A stretch of DNA of 64,000 nucleotides, taken from positions 1,798,001 through 1,862,000 of the forward strand of contig NZ_CP080767.1 in the NCBI RefSeq assembly GCF_019602855.1. The letters run 5' to 3'. Of the stretch, positions 1 to 9,024 are shown in pieces (within the stretch, counting starts at the first letter, position 1; each line of letters starts with the position of its first letter). The notes under the pieces were generated by a model. The model ran no database searches and was not told where the DNA came from. It saw only the letters and a list, made by a program, of their open reading frames with translations. Both the position numbers and the translations under genes were made by a program. The DNA comes from Cupriavidus pinatubonensis. GTDB taxonomy: Bacteria > Pseudomonadota > Gammaproteobacteria > Burkholderiales > Burkholderiaceae.

Positions 1-906
1 GGCACCTACTCGGTGATGGCATGGACGAGCATCATGGGCAGCCTGGTCCAGCAAGGCGACTGGCTCGCTGCCGAGCCGGCGTATCAACGCGCGCACGCTG
101 CCTATGACGAAGCCCAGCATGCCGAGCATGCGTCCCTGATGGGCGGTAACTTCGGCGTGCTGGCTGCCGCGTGGTCGGCGCACGCACTGTGGTTCCGCGG
201 GCTTGCCGATCAGGCTCTTCAACGTGGCCACGAAGCACTCGAGATAGCGAACCGGGTAGCGCACCCGTTCTCCCGGGCGCTTGCGCTGTCCTATCTGGCG
301 ACACAGCATGCGCTGCGAGGCGAGCACGGTCTCACGCTCGACTATGCCCGCCAGGCGCACGAGATCGCCGAGCAATACCACGTAGGCTACTACCTCGCCT
401 GGGCAGACATGCTGCTCGTCTGGGCGAACGCGAAGCAGTCGCCGGGTGCCGATGCCGTAGTGGCCATGCGGGCGGCTCTCGAAGCCTTTCACGCGACGGG
501 CGCACGCCTGCGTCTGCCGCTCTATTTGGGCATGCTGGCCGAATGTCTCGGCGACGTGGGAGAGACCGAGAGTGCGTTGGCGGCTCTGGACCAGGCGTTC
601 GAATGTGCCGGTCGAACTGACGAGCACTGGCTGGACGCCGAACTGTACCGTCTGCGCGGCGACTTGCTGCTGCGCAGCAGCGCCAACGTCGCCGAAGCCG
701 AGTCATCGTTGACCAGGGCGATCGAGATCGCCACGGCCCAACGCGCCCTCCCGCTTGAACTGCGTGCCACGCTGTCATGGGCGGCACTGCGTGCCGCGCA
801 AGGGCGCGTCGCTGCGCACGAGGTGATCGCCGCGCCGCTTGCGCGATTCACGGAAGGCTTCGATCAGCCCGACATCGTCACGGCGCGGGCGTTACTCGCG
901 CGTTAG
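1..906 (+). CDS. TPR-rich C-terminal part of a large signalling/ATPase protein (5' end outside window)
   Basis: The reading frame is open from base 1, so the true start lies upstream; 301 residues are visible. They are almost wholly alpha-helical and Ala/Leu-rich, with repeated helix-turn-helix units of TPR type and no enzymatic motif. The C-terminal pattern (a helix pair ending in LELRATLSWAALRAAQGR, then WF/RFTEGFDQPD and a final ALL) is typical of the end of long predicted ATPase or adenylate-cyclase-like regulators that carry an AAA/NB-ARC domain followed by TPRs. That family placement is inference, because the diagnostic N-terminal domains are not in the window. A 120-bp gap separates it from the next gene. 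Confidence 0.7.
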   Translation, partial: GTYSVMAWTSIMGSLVQQGDWLAAEPAYQRAHAAYDEAQHAEHASLMGGNFGVLAAAWSAHALWFRGLADQALQRGHEALEIANRVAHPFSRALALSYLATQHALRGEHGLTLDYARQAHEIAEQYHVGYYLAWADMLLVWANAKQSPGADAVVAMRAALEAFHATGARLRLPLYLGMLAECLGDVGETESALAALDQAFECAGRTDEHWLDAELYRLRGDLLLRSSANVAEAESSLTRAIEIATAQRALPLELRATLSWAALRAAQGRVAAHEVIAAPLARFTEGFDQPDIVTARALLAR

Positions 907-1026
907 TCTCCGCGCGACCGCCGCGCTCAGGTCGGGGGACAGAACCCCCATGTAACGGCGCACCTAACGCTTTCGAAACGCCGAGGTTGCTAAAACTCCT
1001 GCATACCAGCCGGACAGGAGGCAACC

Positions 1027-2412
1027 ATGGAAACTTCGATGAGCGAAACCGTCGCCACCGCACTCAAGGCGAACTTTCGCGGACAACTGATTCAGCCGGG
1101 CGACGCGGCTTACGATCAGGCACGTACCGTGTACAACGGCATGATCGACAAGCGTCCTGCGATCATCGCGCGCTGCGTCGATGTCGCGGACGTCGTTGCG
1201 GCGGTGAACGCGGCGCGCGACAGCGGGATGCTGCTGGCCGTGCGTGGCGGTGCGCACAATGGCGCCGGGCTCGGCACCTGCGACGGCGGGCTGGTCATCG
1301 ACCTGTCGCCCATGAAGGGCGTGTTTGTCGATGGCGGCCGCAAGACGCTGCGGGTGGGCGGTGGCTGCACCTGGGGCGACGTGGATCACGCCGCCAGTGC
1401 CTACGGGCTGGCGACGCCAAGTGGCTTCATCTCGACAACGGGCGTGGGCGGGCTGACGCTCGGCGGTGGCATCGGTTATCTCAGCCGCGCCTACGGCCTG
1501 ACGATCGACAATCTGCTCAGCGCCGAGGTCGTGCTGGCTGATGGGCGCATCGTCACCGCTAGCAACGAGGAAAACGCCGACCTGTTCTGGGCATTGCGCG
1601 GCGGCGGCGGCAACTTCGGCGTGGTGACGTCGTTCGAATTCAAGGCGCACCCCGTTGCCACGGTTTATGGCGGCCCGATGTTGTGGCCGATGGAGCAGGC
1701 ACGCGAGCTGATGGCATGGTGGCGCGATTTCATCCTGAACGCGCCGCAGCAGATCAATGGCTGGTTCGGCTTCGTCACGGTACCGCCTGCACCGCCGTTC
1801 CCGGAGGAAGTTCACCTACAGAAGATGTGCGCCGTCGTGTGGTGCTACACCGGGCCGCTGGATGAGGCCGATACGCATTTCCGTACGATTCGCGAGGCCA
1901 TGCCGCCCGTAGTGGACTTTGCCGGGCCGATCCCCTGGCCGGTCCTGCAGAGCCTGTTCGACGGACTGTATCCGGCTGGCCTGCAGTGGTACTGGAAAGC
2001 CGACTTCGTCAGCGACCTCAGCGACAAGGCGATCGATCTGCACATCAAATATGCGCAGCAGTTGCCGTCGATGCACTCGACCATGCACCTGTATCCGATC
2101 AATGGCGCAGCGCATCGAGCCGGTTGCGACGACACGGCCTTCAGCTATCGCGACGCCAATTTTGCGAGCGTGATTGTCGGCGTGGATCCCGACCCGGCCA
2201 ACAACGACCGCATCGTGCAGTGGGCAAAGGACTACTGGCTGGCCCTGCATCCGTACTCCGCGGGCGGCGGCTACATCAACATGATGATGGACGAGGGCAA
2301 TGACAACGTGAAGGCGTCCTATCGCGACAACTACGCGCGGCTGGCGCAGATCAAGCGCAAGTACGACCCGGCCAACCTGTTCCGCGTGAATCAAAACATC
2401 AAGCCGGCCTGA
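1027..2412 (+). CDS. FAD-binding oxidoreductase, berberine-bridge-enzyme (BBE) type
   Basis: 461 residues, usual for BBE-like oxidases. The N-terminal FAD_binding_4 (PCMH) domain is shown by VRGGAHNGAGLG (about residues 72-83) and TTGVGGLTLGGGIGYL. The C-terminal BBE motif YDPANLFRVNQNI lies at the extreme end. His77 in RGGAHN is the expected site of 8-alpha-histidyl FAD attachment. The Cys that makes bicovalent FAD in some relatives (GxCPTVGVGG) is absent here (GFISTTGVGG), so a mono-covalent flavin is likely. The family oxidises alcohols, sugars or alkaloid-like amines with O2; the substrate cannot be told. The start is supported by an AGGAGG-like site about 7 nt upstream. No signal peptide is visible. 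Confidence 0.88.
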   Translation: METSMSETVATALKANFRGQLIQPGDAAYDQARTVYNGMIDKRPAIIARCVDVADVVAAVNAARDSGMLLAVRGGAHNGAGLGTCDGGLVIDLSPMKGVFVDGGRKTLRVGGGCTWGDVDHAASAYGLATPSGFISTTGVGGLTLGGGIGYLSRAYGLTIDNLLSAEVVLADGRIVTASNEENADLFWALRGGGGNFGVVTSFEFKAHPVATVYGGPMLWPMEQARELMAWWRDFILNAPQQINGWFGFVTVPPAPPFPEEVHLQKMCAVVWCYTGPLDEADTHFRTIREAMPPVVDFAGPIPWPVLQSLFDGLYPAGLQWYWKADFVSDLSDKAIDLHIKYAQQLPSMHSTMHLYPINGAAHRAGCDDTAFSYRDANFASVIVGVDPDPANNDRIVQWAKDYWLALHPYSAGGGYINMMMDEGNDNVKASYRDNYARLAQIKRKYDPANLFRVNQNIKPA

Positions 2413-2471
2413 AGCAACACGATGGCACATGGGGCGCGGGTATTCCTCGTGCCCTGCGGAAGGAGATTTCC

Positions 2472-2639
2472 ATGAACGGCTTGTTGTGCGTCGGAATTGC
2501 AGCGTTGATGCTGGCGTGCGCCGGTTGCCGCGACACCGGGGCCGATGCGGATTACCCCAGCGATAACGCCATGACCGCGATCGCGGGCACCGGCGAACTG
2601 GCAAATGGTGACCAGCATTCGCTGTACCTGTTGCGCTAA
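2472..2639 (+). CDS. small putative lipoprotein (55 aa)
   Basis: A short ORF with a good ribosome site (GGAAGGAG about 8 nt before ATG). It starts with a hydrophobic stretch (LLCVGIAALMLACAGC) followed by Cys, which resembles a lipoprotein signal peptide with the lipidated Cys at residue 16 or 19. The remainder is short, polar and acidic, and ends SLYLLR. I do not recognise a family. It lies 59 bp downstream of the BBE-type oxidase on the same strand and could be cotranscribed. Being real rests on the ribosome site plus the signal-like N-terminus only. Confidence 0.5.
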   Translation: MNGLLCVGIAALMLACAGCRDTGADADYPSDNAMTAIAGTGELANGDQHSLYLLR

Positions 2640-2843
2640 GGCGGGGAGGTGCTCCTTTCCCTATTCGCAACCACTGACTCAGAAGTCCGGGCCTGCGCCG
2701 CAGCCACACCAAGCGGCCGGCCCACGCCAGGCAACGGCTTGCACGGCAGAGGCGATCCCGTGCGGCACGTGTCGTTTCGTCCGATCGCCTGCACGAGGAG
2801 TGCCGCCGCGGCAGCGCCGCCGACACCCATGTTGGAGATTGCC

Positions 2844-3131
2844 ATGCACAAAAATCTTGCCAAGACCCTTCTTGCCACCGTTGCACTGGTTGCCGGCTTC
2901 AGCCAGAGCGCCCATGCCGGCGGCTATGCTGATGCACTGATCGTTGGCGCGCCGAGTCACAACGGCCCGCGCGATCCCTATACCGATGGGGCGCGCATCG
3001 GTGCGCGCGATCCCTTCACCGACGGTGCGCGCATGGGTTCGCGTGACCCCTTTACGGATGGCGCTCGCATCAGTTCGCGTGATGGCTTCACCGACGGCGG
3101 CCACAGCGATGTGCACGGCGGCGGGGCATGA
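2844..3131 (+). CDS. small secreted repeat protein (CopQ-like?)
   Basis: 95 residues. A Sec signal peptide (MHKNLAKTLLATVALVAGF, cleavage after SAHA) precedes a mature chain made largely of four tandem 12-residue units of the form RDP(Y/F)TDGARxxx at residues 43-89. Asp, Arg and Thr dominate, and there is no Cys. The frame is open further upstream, but the signal peptide and a TTGGAGA ribosome site fix the start here. Small periplasmic repeat proteins of this look occur in Cupriavidus and Ralstonia, and some are annotated as copper-resistance protein CopQ. That name is from memory of the family and not proven here. It is convergent with the small secreted protein at 3193-3468. Confidence 0.72.
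   Translation: MHKNLAKTLLATVALVAGFSQSAHAGGYADALIVGAPSHNGPRDPYTDGARIGARDPFTDGARMGSRDPFTDGARISSRDGFTDGGHSDVHGGGA
2970..3104 (+). repeat. coding tandem repeat, 36-bp unit, four copies (last one partial)
   Basis: In-frame units begin at 2970, 3006, 3042 and 3078, each encoding RD-P/G-Y/F-TDGxR/H plus a short variable linker. The copies differ at third positions (for example gatccc against gacccc) while the protein motif is kept. This suggests an old duplication held by selection on the peptide, not a recent slippage product. Confidence 0.85.
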
Positions 3132-3192
3132 TTTTCCCAAGCCAAGCCAACAGGGCGTCTTTTCAAGGCCGCTTCGCTGTCCAGGCGCGGAT

Positions 3193-3468
3193 CTAGGGCA
3201 GATGCCTGCCGGGCAGCGGGACGGCCGGCGCGCGCGCACCGGCCCGGCGCGGTTGCTGGCCGACGGTGGTGGGGGTTCGACCCTGGACTGCCTTGCCGTC
3301 CCGGCTGTCCGCCGTAAAGCCACGGTTGCGGCTCGCATGTCCCGGCTCGGAGAACGCGCCGATCCTGATCTCTTCGCCCATCCCACCGACGGCACGCTGC
3401 GCATGCGCGGTGCCTGCGGTTGCCAGCACAGCCATTGCCATCAGGGTAAGCGTTTGGATCTTCTTCAT
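3193..3468 (-). CDS. small secreted protein of unknown function (91 aa)
   Basis: A clear Sec signal peptide (MKKIQTLTLMAMAVLATAG, then cleavage after TAHA) is followed by about 68 polar residues rich in Arg, Gly and Pro with no Cys and no recognised domain. A GGAGA ribosome site sits about 6 nt before the ATG. The gene is convergent with the repeat protein at 2844-3131. The 270-bp gap on its promoter side, before the GGDEF-EAL gene, contains an AT-richer stretch around 3530-3570 that may hold promoters for either side. No function is assigned. Confidence 0.62.
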   Translation of the reverse strand: MKKIQTLTLMAMAVLATAGTAHAQRAVGGMGEEIRIGAFSEPGHASRNRGFTADSRDGKAVQGRTPTTVGQQPRRAGARAPAVPLPGRHLP

Positions 3469-3738
3469 ACATTCTCCGGCCTCAGGCCTCGTGGGTCAGT
3501 GGCCAGCTTGGGCCGTTGGCTGCGGAGGTTAATGCAAACCGATCTCACCATCTGTAATGGATTGTTAATGGACGAGCACACGCCCCGGGTGTCGTGTCAG
3601 CCACATGCTATTTTCGGCGCACCAGCGGCGTACCGCGCCAGCATGCACGGTACAGCATGCGTGCCGCTTGTCGGGTTCGCTGACCTCGGCTAGCCTGCTA
3701 CCCATACCGATTCTTCGCTGCGTTGCGACACCTATTCG

Positions 3739-6378
3739 ATGCGAGAACGCTCGACCACCCGGGGCAAGGCGCTGCAGCGCCTGCGCCAGGTCTTTTCCCC
3801 CTTGAACCTGGGCGCGGCGGCGTGGCTGATTGCAACGTGGTCGTTCGCGGCGTTTCAACTCGTGAGCGAGCGGGACCGGTTGCTGCACGACGCTGCCGAC
3901 CGTACCCAGGCAGAGGCTCTGGCGTTCGGCGCGTACTCCAAGTCCAGCATCCTGCGGCTGTCCGAGTTCCTCCTTGACCTGCGGGCCAGTTGGCTGGCCG
4001 GTCAGACGGGCTTCATCGACATGGTGCGTGAGCGGGAGAACCTGGTGGTCGATCTCACGTTCCAGGTCGCCGTGATCGACAAGCATGGCTTGCTCGTCTA
4101 CTCATCTATCGCCCCGCCCGCATCCGGCGAGAAGGTTGACCTGAGCGGGCGCGAGCATTTCCGGGTCCATCAGGACGCGGGCGGCCGCGACATGCTGTTT
4201 ATCAGCGACCCGGTGAAGGGCAAGGTCTCGGGCAAATGGTCGATCCAGTTCACGCGCCCGATCCTGCGCGAGGGCAGCTTCGACGGGGTCATCGTGGTCT
4301 CGGTCAGTCCGGAGCAGTTCGCCAGCTTTGCGCAGACGTTCACTAACCGCGATGGCGAAGTGGCGTCGGTCATCAAGAGTTCGGGCCAGGTCATTGCGCG
4401 CGTACCGAGCCTGGAGGGCTCACTGGCAAGGGCGGTCACCAACAGGCCCTATCTCGCCAGCGGGTCGCCCCAGTCTGGTAGTTATCGCGCGGTATCGGGC
4501 TCCGAAGGCGTGGAGCGGGTCTTTGGCTATTACCGCATGCCGGAGTTCGGACTCAATTTCGTAGTGGGCGAGTCGGTGGGCCTGGTGCTGGCTCCCTACG
4601 AGGTCTATCGCCGCATTGCGTTGGCCGGCGCCATGGCTTCCACGCTGCTGGTCGGACTGTTGTACTACAGCCTGCGTCGCTCCATGGTGGAGCGACGGCG
4701 CCATCTGGAGGAGATGCGGCTGGCGGCGCTGGTCTATTCGTCGAGCAGCGAGGCCATGATGGTGACCTCCGTCGACGGCACCATCATCGACGCGAATCCC
4801 GCCTTTGCGGCTGCCACCGGCTATACGGTCGAGGAGATCAAGGGCCGCTCTGGCTACAGCATTAGCGGAGCCGGCAATGCGGCAGGGCTGGTCGAACGCC
4901 TGCGGGCTACCTTGGGCGCCAAGGGCAGATGGAGCGGCGAATTCTCGATCCGACGCAAGGACGGCAGCGAGTTTCCCGCCTACCTGACCGTTGATACCTA
5001 CCTGGCACACCAGTACGGCGAGCACCGCCGCGTCGCGCTGATCCATGACATGACCGAAAAGCGCCAGGCGGAAGAAGTCATCCGGCACCAGGCGAATTTC
5101 GACGCGCTCACGGACCTGCCCAACCGCCGCCTGTTCTTCGAGCGGCTGGAGCAGGAAATCGAGCGTTCGCGCGGCACGCAGGATGTGCTGGCGCTGCTGT
5201 TCATCGACCTGGATCGGTTCAAGGAGGTGAACGATACCCTTGGCCACGACCAGGGCGACCTGTTGCTGCTGGAGGCGGCGCGGCGCATCGCGGCATCGGT
5301 GCGCGCGTCGGATACCGTCGCGCGGCTTGCCGGGGACGAGTTCACCGTGATCCTGCCCGCAGTCGGCGATGCCGGCGTTGCCGGCGGCATCGCCGAGGCG
5401 ATCCTGCAGCAGATTGCCGCGCCTTACCGCCTGGCCGGCGAGCTGGTGGTGGTGTCGGCCAGCATCGGCGTGGCGACCTACCCCAAGGACGCCGACAATG
5501 CCGAGGCGCTGCTGGTGTACGCCGACCACGCGATGTTTGCCGCCAAGGAGGAGGGGCGCAATCGCTGGAAGATCTTCACCCAGGCGCTGCTGCAGGCAGA
5601 GAGGGAACGCCTGCGTATCACGCAGGACCTGCGCACGGCGCTGGCGTCCGAACAATTCGCGCTGCACTACCAGCCCATCGTTGATCTGCGCACCGGCAAG
5701 GTCTGCAAGGCCGAGGCCCTGATTCGCTGGAACCATCCGGTGCGCGGGCCGATCCACCCGGTCGATTTCATTGCCGTTGCGGAGGAATCCGGCCTCATTA
5801 TCGACATCGGCCGCTGGGTGCTGACGGAAGCGCTGCGCCAGCTTGCGCGCTGGCACGTATTGCTAGGCAAGGATTTCCAGATCTCGGTCAACAAATCCCC
5901 AATGGAGTTCTGCGCGCCTTCAAGCGGACCCGAGTCCTGGTCCAGCATGATCGAGCGCAGGAACGTGCCGGTGGGCAGCCTCGTCATCGAGATCACTGAA
6001 AACTCGCTGATGGAGCAGAACGCCGATGTCATGGATCAGCTCTCCCGCTTTCAGGCGGCCGGCATCGAAATTGCGCTCGACGACTTCGGCACCGGCTACT
6101 CCTCCTTGTCGTACCTGCGGCGCCTGGACATTGACTACATCAAGATCGACCGGTCCTTCATCCGCTCGCTGACGCGCGGTCCGGACGACGTGGCCCTGTG
6201 CCGCGCCATCATCAACATGGCGCACGCCCTGCGCATCCGTGTGATCGCCGAGGGCGTCGAGACCCAGTCGCAACGCGACATCCTGCTCGCTGCCGGCTGC
6301 GACTACGGGCAAGGCCACTTCTTCTGTCCTCCGGTAGAGGCCAGCGCATTCGAGGCGTTCGTGAGCGCCGTGACCTGA
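3739..6378 (+). CDS. membrane-bound sensor with PAS, GGDEF and EAL domains (c-di-GMP turnover)
   Basis: 879 residues. A transmembrane helix (about 24-44) and a periplasmic sensory region of about 250 residues (PDC/dCache-like) are followed by a second helix (about 297-317). Then come a PAS domain (from about 330), GGDEF (from about 452, DALTDLPNRR) and EAL (from about 640). The GGDEF signature reads AGDEF at about 531; the first Gly is replaced, which some active cyclases tolerate. The EAL side looks intact (AEALIRW at about 657, EITENSLM, DDFGTGYSSLSYL at about 780), so phosphodiesterase activity is likely and cyclase activity uncertain. No ribosome site is obvious at the chosen ATG. Confidence 0.9.
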   Translation: MRERSTTRGKALQRLRQVFSPLNLGAAAWLIATWSFAAFQLVSERDRLLHDAADRTQAEALAFGAYSKSSILRLSEFLLDLRASWLAGQTGFIDMVRERENLVVDLTFQVAVIDKHGLLVYSSIAPPASGEKVDLSGREHFRVHQDAGGRDMLFISDPVKGKVSGKWSIQFTRPILREGSFDGVIVVSVSPEQFASFAQTFTNRDGEVASVIKSSGQVIARVPSLEGSLARAVTNRPYLASGSPQSGSYRAVSGSEGVERVFGYYRMPEFGLNFVVGESVGLVLAPYEVYRRIALAGAMASTLLVGLLYYSLRRSMVERRRHLEEMRLAALVYSSSSEAMMVTSVDGTIIDANPAFAAATGYTVEEIKGRSGYSISGAGNAAGLVERLRATLGAKGRWSGEFSIRRKDGSEFPAYLTVDTYLAHQYGEHRRVALIHDMTEKRQAEEVIRHQANFDALTDLPNRRLFFERLEQEIERSRGTQDVLALLFIDLDRFKEVNDTLGHDQGDLLLLEAARRIAASVRASDTVARLAGDEFTVILPAVGDAGVAGGIAEAILQQIAAPYRLAGELVVVSASIGVATYPKDADNAEALLVYADHAMFAAKEEGRNRWKIFTQALLQAERERLRITQDLRTALASEQFALHYQPIVDLRTGKVCKAEALIRWNHPVRGPIHPVDFIAVAEESGLIIDIGRWVLTEALRQLARWHVLLGKDFQISVNKSPMEFCAPSSGPESWSSMIERRNVPVGSLVIEITENSLMEQNADVMDQLSRFQAAGIEIALDDFGTGYSSLSYLRRLDIDYIKIDRSFIRSLTRGPDDVALCRAIINMAHALRIRVIAEGVETQSQRDILLAAGCDYGQGHFFCPPVEASAFEAFVSAVT

Positions 6379-6607
6379 GGTGAACGGCGTCCCGGTGCTG
6401 TGGTGCCGTGGTGCGTGACGGCGCACATATGCTGCCGGCCATTGTCCATAAAGCGGGCATTGTGACGTTCCCCGCGCGAAGCTTCCGCGAAATGAAAAAT
6501 CTAGACTTCAAATGGAAGGCTGGCAACGGCTGATCCCACACTTTCCATCAGGTTCGATCGCCAATTGCGCCCGGCATCTCAAAGGTGCACTTCAGAAGGA
6601 GAGTGCA

Positions 6608-7315
6608 ATGACAACGAAGCGCAGGGATTTCATGGAAACGTGTATGGTCGGATGCGGCCTGGTACTCGCCGAATCTTTCCTGTCCAATGGCTTGGCCGCG
6701 ACGCAAGAGAAAAAGGTAACGGCAAACGAAGATCTCATGCGCGAGCACGGCGTGCTTCGCCGGGCACTATTGGTCTATGGCGCTGCGGCCGACCGCTTGA
6801 TGCAGCAACCCGCCTCGCTCCCGGCCCATGCACTGGCGAGAACCGCCCGGCTGTTCCGGACATTCGGAGAGGACTACCACGAGCGCAGGCTGGAAGAAAA
6901 GATCATCTTCCCGGCGATACGCAAACTCGAGGGGCCGGTTTCCCGCTACGCCGATGTCCTGCAGCAGCATGATCGGGGACGGGATCTCACCGATTATGTC
7001 CTTCGTGTTGCGCAGGGCGGAAATGTTGCCGGCAGCAACGCTGCGCCGCTTGCCGCGGCACTACGGGAGTTCAATTTGATGTATGCACACCATGCCGCCC
7101 GCGAAGATACCGTAGTCTTCACGGCATGGAAAAATTCCTTGTCGCAGAAGAACTATGAAGAAGCAGGGGAGGAATTCGAAAAAATCGAAAAACAGGTATT
7201 TGGCCATGATGGCTTCGATTACGCTTCGAAGGAGATCGCGAGTATCGAGGATGAGATGGGTTTGTCTGATATTGGCCGGTTCACCATGAACAAGCCGCCG
7301 GAAAACAAAAAATAG
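6608..7315 (+). CDS. hemerythrin/HHE-domain protein with Tat signal
   Basis: 235 residues. The start is set by AAGGAGAG 8 nt upstream and by a twin-arginine signal (TKRRDFM, then a hydrophobic segment to about residue 30), which implies export of a folded, metal-loaded protein. The HHE four-helix bundle shows the expected ligands: His47 (REHG), His91 with Glu95-97 (YHERRLEE), His121 (QQHD) and HHAARED at 161-167. Hemerythrin-like proteins bind a di-iron centre for O2, NO or peroxide handling or for iron storage; which applies here is unknown. A small membrane-protein gene follows 68 bp downstream. Confidence 0.85.
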   Translation: MTTKRRDFMETCMVGCGLVLAESFLSNGLAATQEKKVTANEDLMREHGVLRRALLVYGAAADRLMQQPASLPAHALARTARLFRTFGEDYHERRLEEKIIFPAIRKLEGPVSRYADVLQQHDRGRDLTDYVLRVAQGGNVAGSNAAPLAAALREFNLMYAHHAAREDTVVFTAWKNSLSQKNYEEAGEEFEKIEKQVFGHDGFDYASKEIASIEDEMGLSDIGRFTMNKPPENKK

Positions 7316-7383
7316 ATGGCGTGAAGTCAATGTGCCCACCTCAAGACACGCAACTGACCACCCCAAAGGAGACGGAGGCACAA

Positions 7384-7605
7384 ATGAATGAGGTATCACT
7401 GACGATTCCGGAAATAGGGTTGATTGCCGGAACACGAGCGGCGGGCGCAGCAGGACTGGCGCTGTTGCTCAGCAACCGAATGAACCCCGAACAGCGCCGC
7501 GCCATCGGCTGGACGCTACTTGCCGTAGGGGTCGTGACTACAGTGCCGTTACTCGCCCAAGTGCTCGGAAAGCGCCAGGCATACAAGTGCCACGACGACA
7601 GCTGA
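7384..7605 (+). CDS. small membrane protein (73 aa), unknown function
   Basis: Two hydrophobic segments (about residues 10-30 and 42-62) are separated by a short polar, basic loop (NRMNPEQRRAIG). This predicts a two-helix inner-membrane protein with a tail ending KRQAYKCHDDS. A strong ribosome site (AAAGGAGACGGAGG) lies before the ATG. It follows the hemerythrin gene closely on the same strand and may share its transcript. No family recognised. Confidence 0.65.
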   Translation: MNEVSLTIPEIGLIAGTRAAGAAGLALLLSNRMNPEQRRAIGWTLLAVGVVTTVPLLAQVLGKRQAYKCHDDS

Positions 7606-7607
7606 CG

Positions 7608-7754
7608 TCAATGCAAATGCCCGCCGAAAAGCCCTAGTACGCCAATGACGATCAGGTAAATGGCGACGATGTAGTTAAGCAGCCGGGGCATGATGAGAAT
7701 CAGGATTCCGGCAATCAAAGAGATCAGCGGGCCGGCACTGGTGATGAAGTTCAT
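7608..7754 (-). CDS. DUF3096-like small membrane protein (48 aa)
   Basis: The protein is nearly all membrane-embedded: two hydrophobic stretches joined by PRLLNYIVA, ending LGLFGGHLH. The pattern GPLISLIAGILILIMPRLLN is that of the short DUF3096 proteins common in proteobacteria, whose function is not known. The start is chosen at the ATG preceded by AGGGAAC, giving the usual length of about 50 residues and not the longer open frame. It is convergent with the small membrane protein ending at 7605. Confidence 0.72.
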   Translation of the reverse strand: MNFITSAGPLISLIAGILILIMPRLLNYIVAIYLIVIGVLGLFGGHLH

Positions 7755-7847
7755 GATAGTTCCCTGGAATGTGAGCGGACGGTCCGGCCGATGGCCGCTC
7801 GTGTCGCCTAATCCGCTCACCCCCTCTATGTGAGGCGGCAGGCGAGC

Positions 7848-8756
7848 TCAGACACCGTCCGTGCCATCCTCCGTTTCCAGCAAATGTCGCACCAGCATCT
7901 GCGACGCCACGGGTAAGGCATCCATGGAGCGCACGGCCAGCAGGAACTCGCGCCTCGCCAGCGCATCGCTGAGCGGCACGATGCATAGCGGCATCGTGGC
8001 GCAGTTACGCTGTGCGATCGCCTCCGGCAGTATGCCGATGCCGAGTCCGGCGCTAACCATCACGCACAAAGCGTCGAAACTCGTTACCCGGATACGCAGT
8101 TTCAACGGGCAATGCAAGTCTTGCGCGGCACGCAGCAGCGCGACGTCGATGGCACTTCCTGTGTGCATGCTGACGAGTTCGTGATCGAGCAGGTCTCGAA
8201 GGGCAACGTGGGGCCGATTCCCGAGCACATGCCCATGCGGTGTGACCACGACGAGCCTGTCCTTGCGGAACGGGAACGTCTGCAACCCAGGCACGGGCAT
8301 GACCGGCAGGTAGATGCCGATGTCGGCGGCGTTCTCGGCAACAGCCTTTGGCACCAGTGTGCTGGTCTTTTCCTCCAGCTGCAGCTGGACCGTTGGGTAT
8401 CGTGCCGAGAACGAGTGAAGCGGTTCGGCGAGGAACTGGAGAATGGCTGAGAGGCTCGAGCAGATGCGCACCAGTCCGCGTACACCCACGGCAAAGCTCT
8501 GCATCTGCACCAAGACCTGGTCCAGCTCATGCAGGGCACTGCGGGCGAGCGTCAACAACGCCTGGCCGGCTGGAGTCGGTTCCACGCCCTTGTTGGTGCG
8601 CACCAGCAGCTGCGTCTGAAGCTGGGCTTCAAGGTCGCTCAAGCGCTTGCTGACAGCCGCTGCGGAAATGTGTTCGCGCTCTGCGGCGGCGGCGATCGTC
8701 CCATGCTCCACGACGTGGATGAAGAGCTCAAGCGAAAGCGGGTCAAGCTGGCTCAT
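7848..8756 (-). CDS. LysR-family transcriptional regulator
   Basis: 302 residues. The winged HTH at residues 1-62 (LSLELFIHVVEHGTIAAAAE, then SAAAVSKRLSDLE) is followed by the LysR substrate-binding domain. A longer frame exists upstream, but this ATG places the HTH at the usual N-terminal position; the ribosome site is weak. The nearest divergent gene is a small hypothetical (9025). No enzyme or transporter is adjacent, so the regulated pathway cannot be named. A perfect dyad 63 bp upstream is a likely autoregulatory site. Confidence 0.85.
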   Translation of the reverse strand: MSQLDPLSLELFIHVVEHGTIAAAAEREHISAAAVSKRLSDLEAQLQTQLLVRTNKGVEPTPAGQALLTLARSALHELDQVLVQMQSFAVGVRGLVRICSSLSAILQFLAEPLHSFSARYPTVQLQLEEKTSTLVPKAVAENAADIGIYLPVMPVPGLQTFPFRKDRLVVVTPHGHVLGNRPHVALRDLLDHELVSMHTGSAIDVALLRAAQDLHCPLKLRIRVTSFDALCVMVSAGLGIGILPEAIAQRNCATMPLCIVPLSDALARREFLLAVRSMDALPVASQMLVRHLLETEDGTDGV

Positions 8757-8818
8757 GGGGATGTCGTTTGCTCCACGTAGAGGAGCCGTACTGCCCTCAG
8801 TTTTCGTTATGGCGGCAT

Positions 8819-8837
8819 CGCAAAGCAATGCTTTGCG
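8819..8837. promoter_or_regulatory. 19-bp perfect dyad upstream of lysR gene
   Basis: CGCAAAGC-aat-GCTTTGCG: 8-bp perfect arms with a 3-bp centre, 63 bp before the LysR ATG at 8756. LysR regulators usually bind such interrupted dyads at about this distance from their own start. The rest of the 268-bp gap (8757-9024) shows nothing else I can name. Confidence 0.5.
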
Positions 8838-9024
8838 CAGGCGTCCACCTTGTCCAGAATAGCAACCTGTCCGGACGGCGCTGTCTGGGCGGCACGGTCT
8901 GCCAACGTGCCGATGCGCCGTCGGGGTTCCAGGTGCGCGTGGGACGCCACCGGGACTGCGAGATGATTTGACCTATGGCCGCACATGCCCGGTTGTGCCG
9001 CCCGAAAGCTAGATCGGAGACGCA

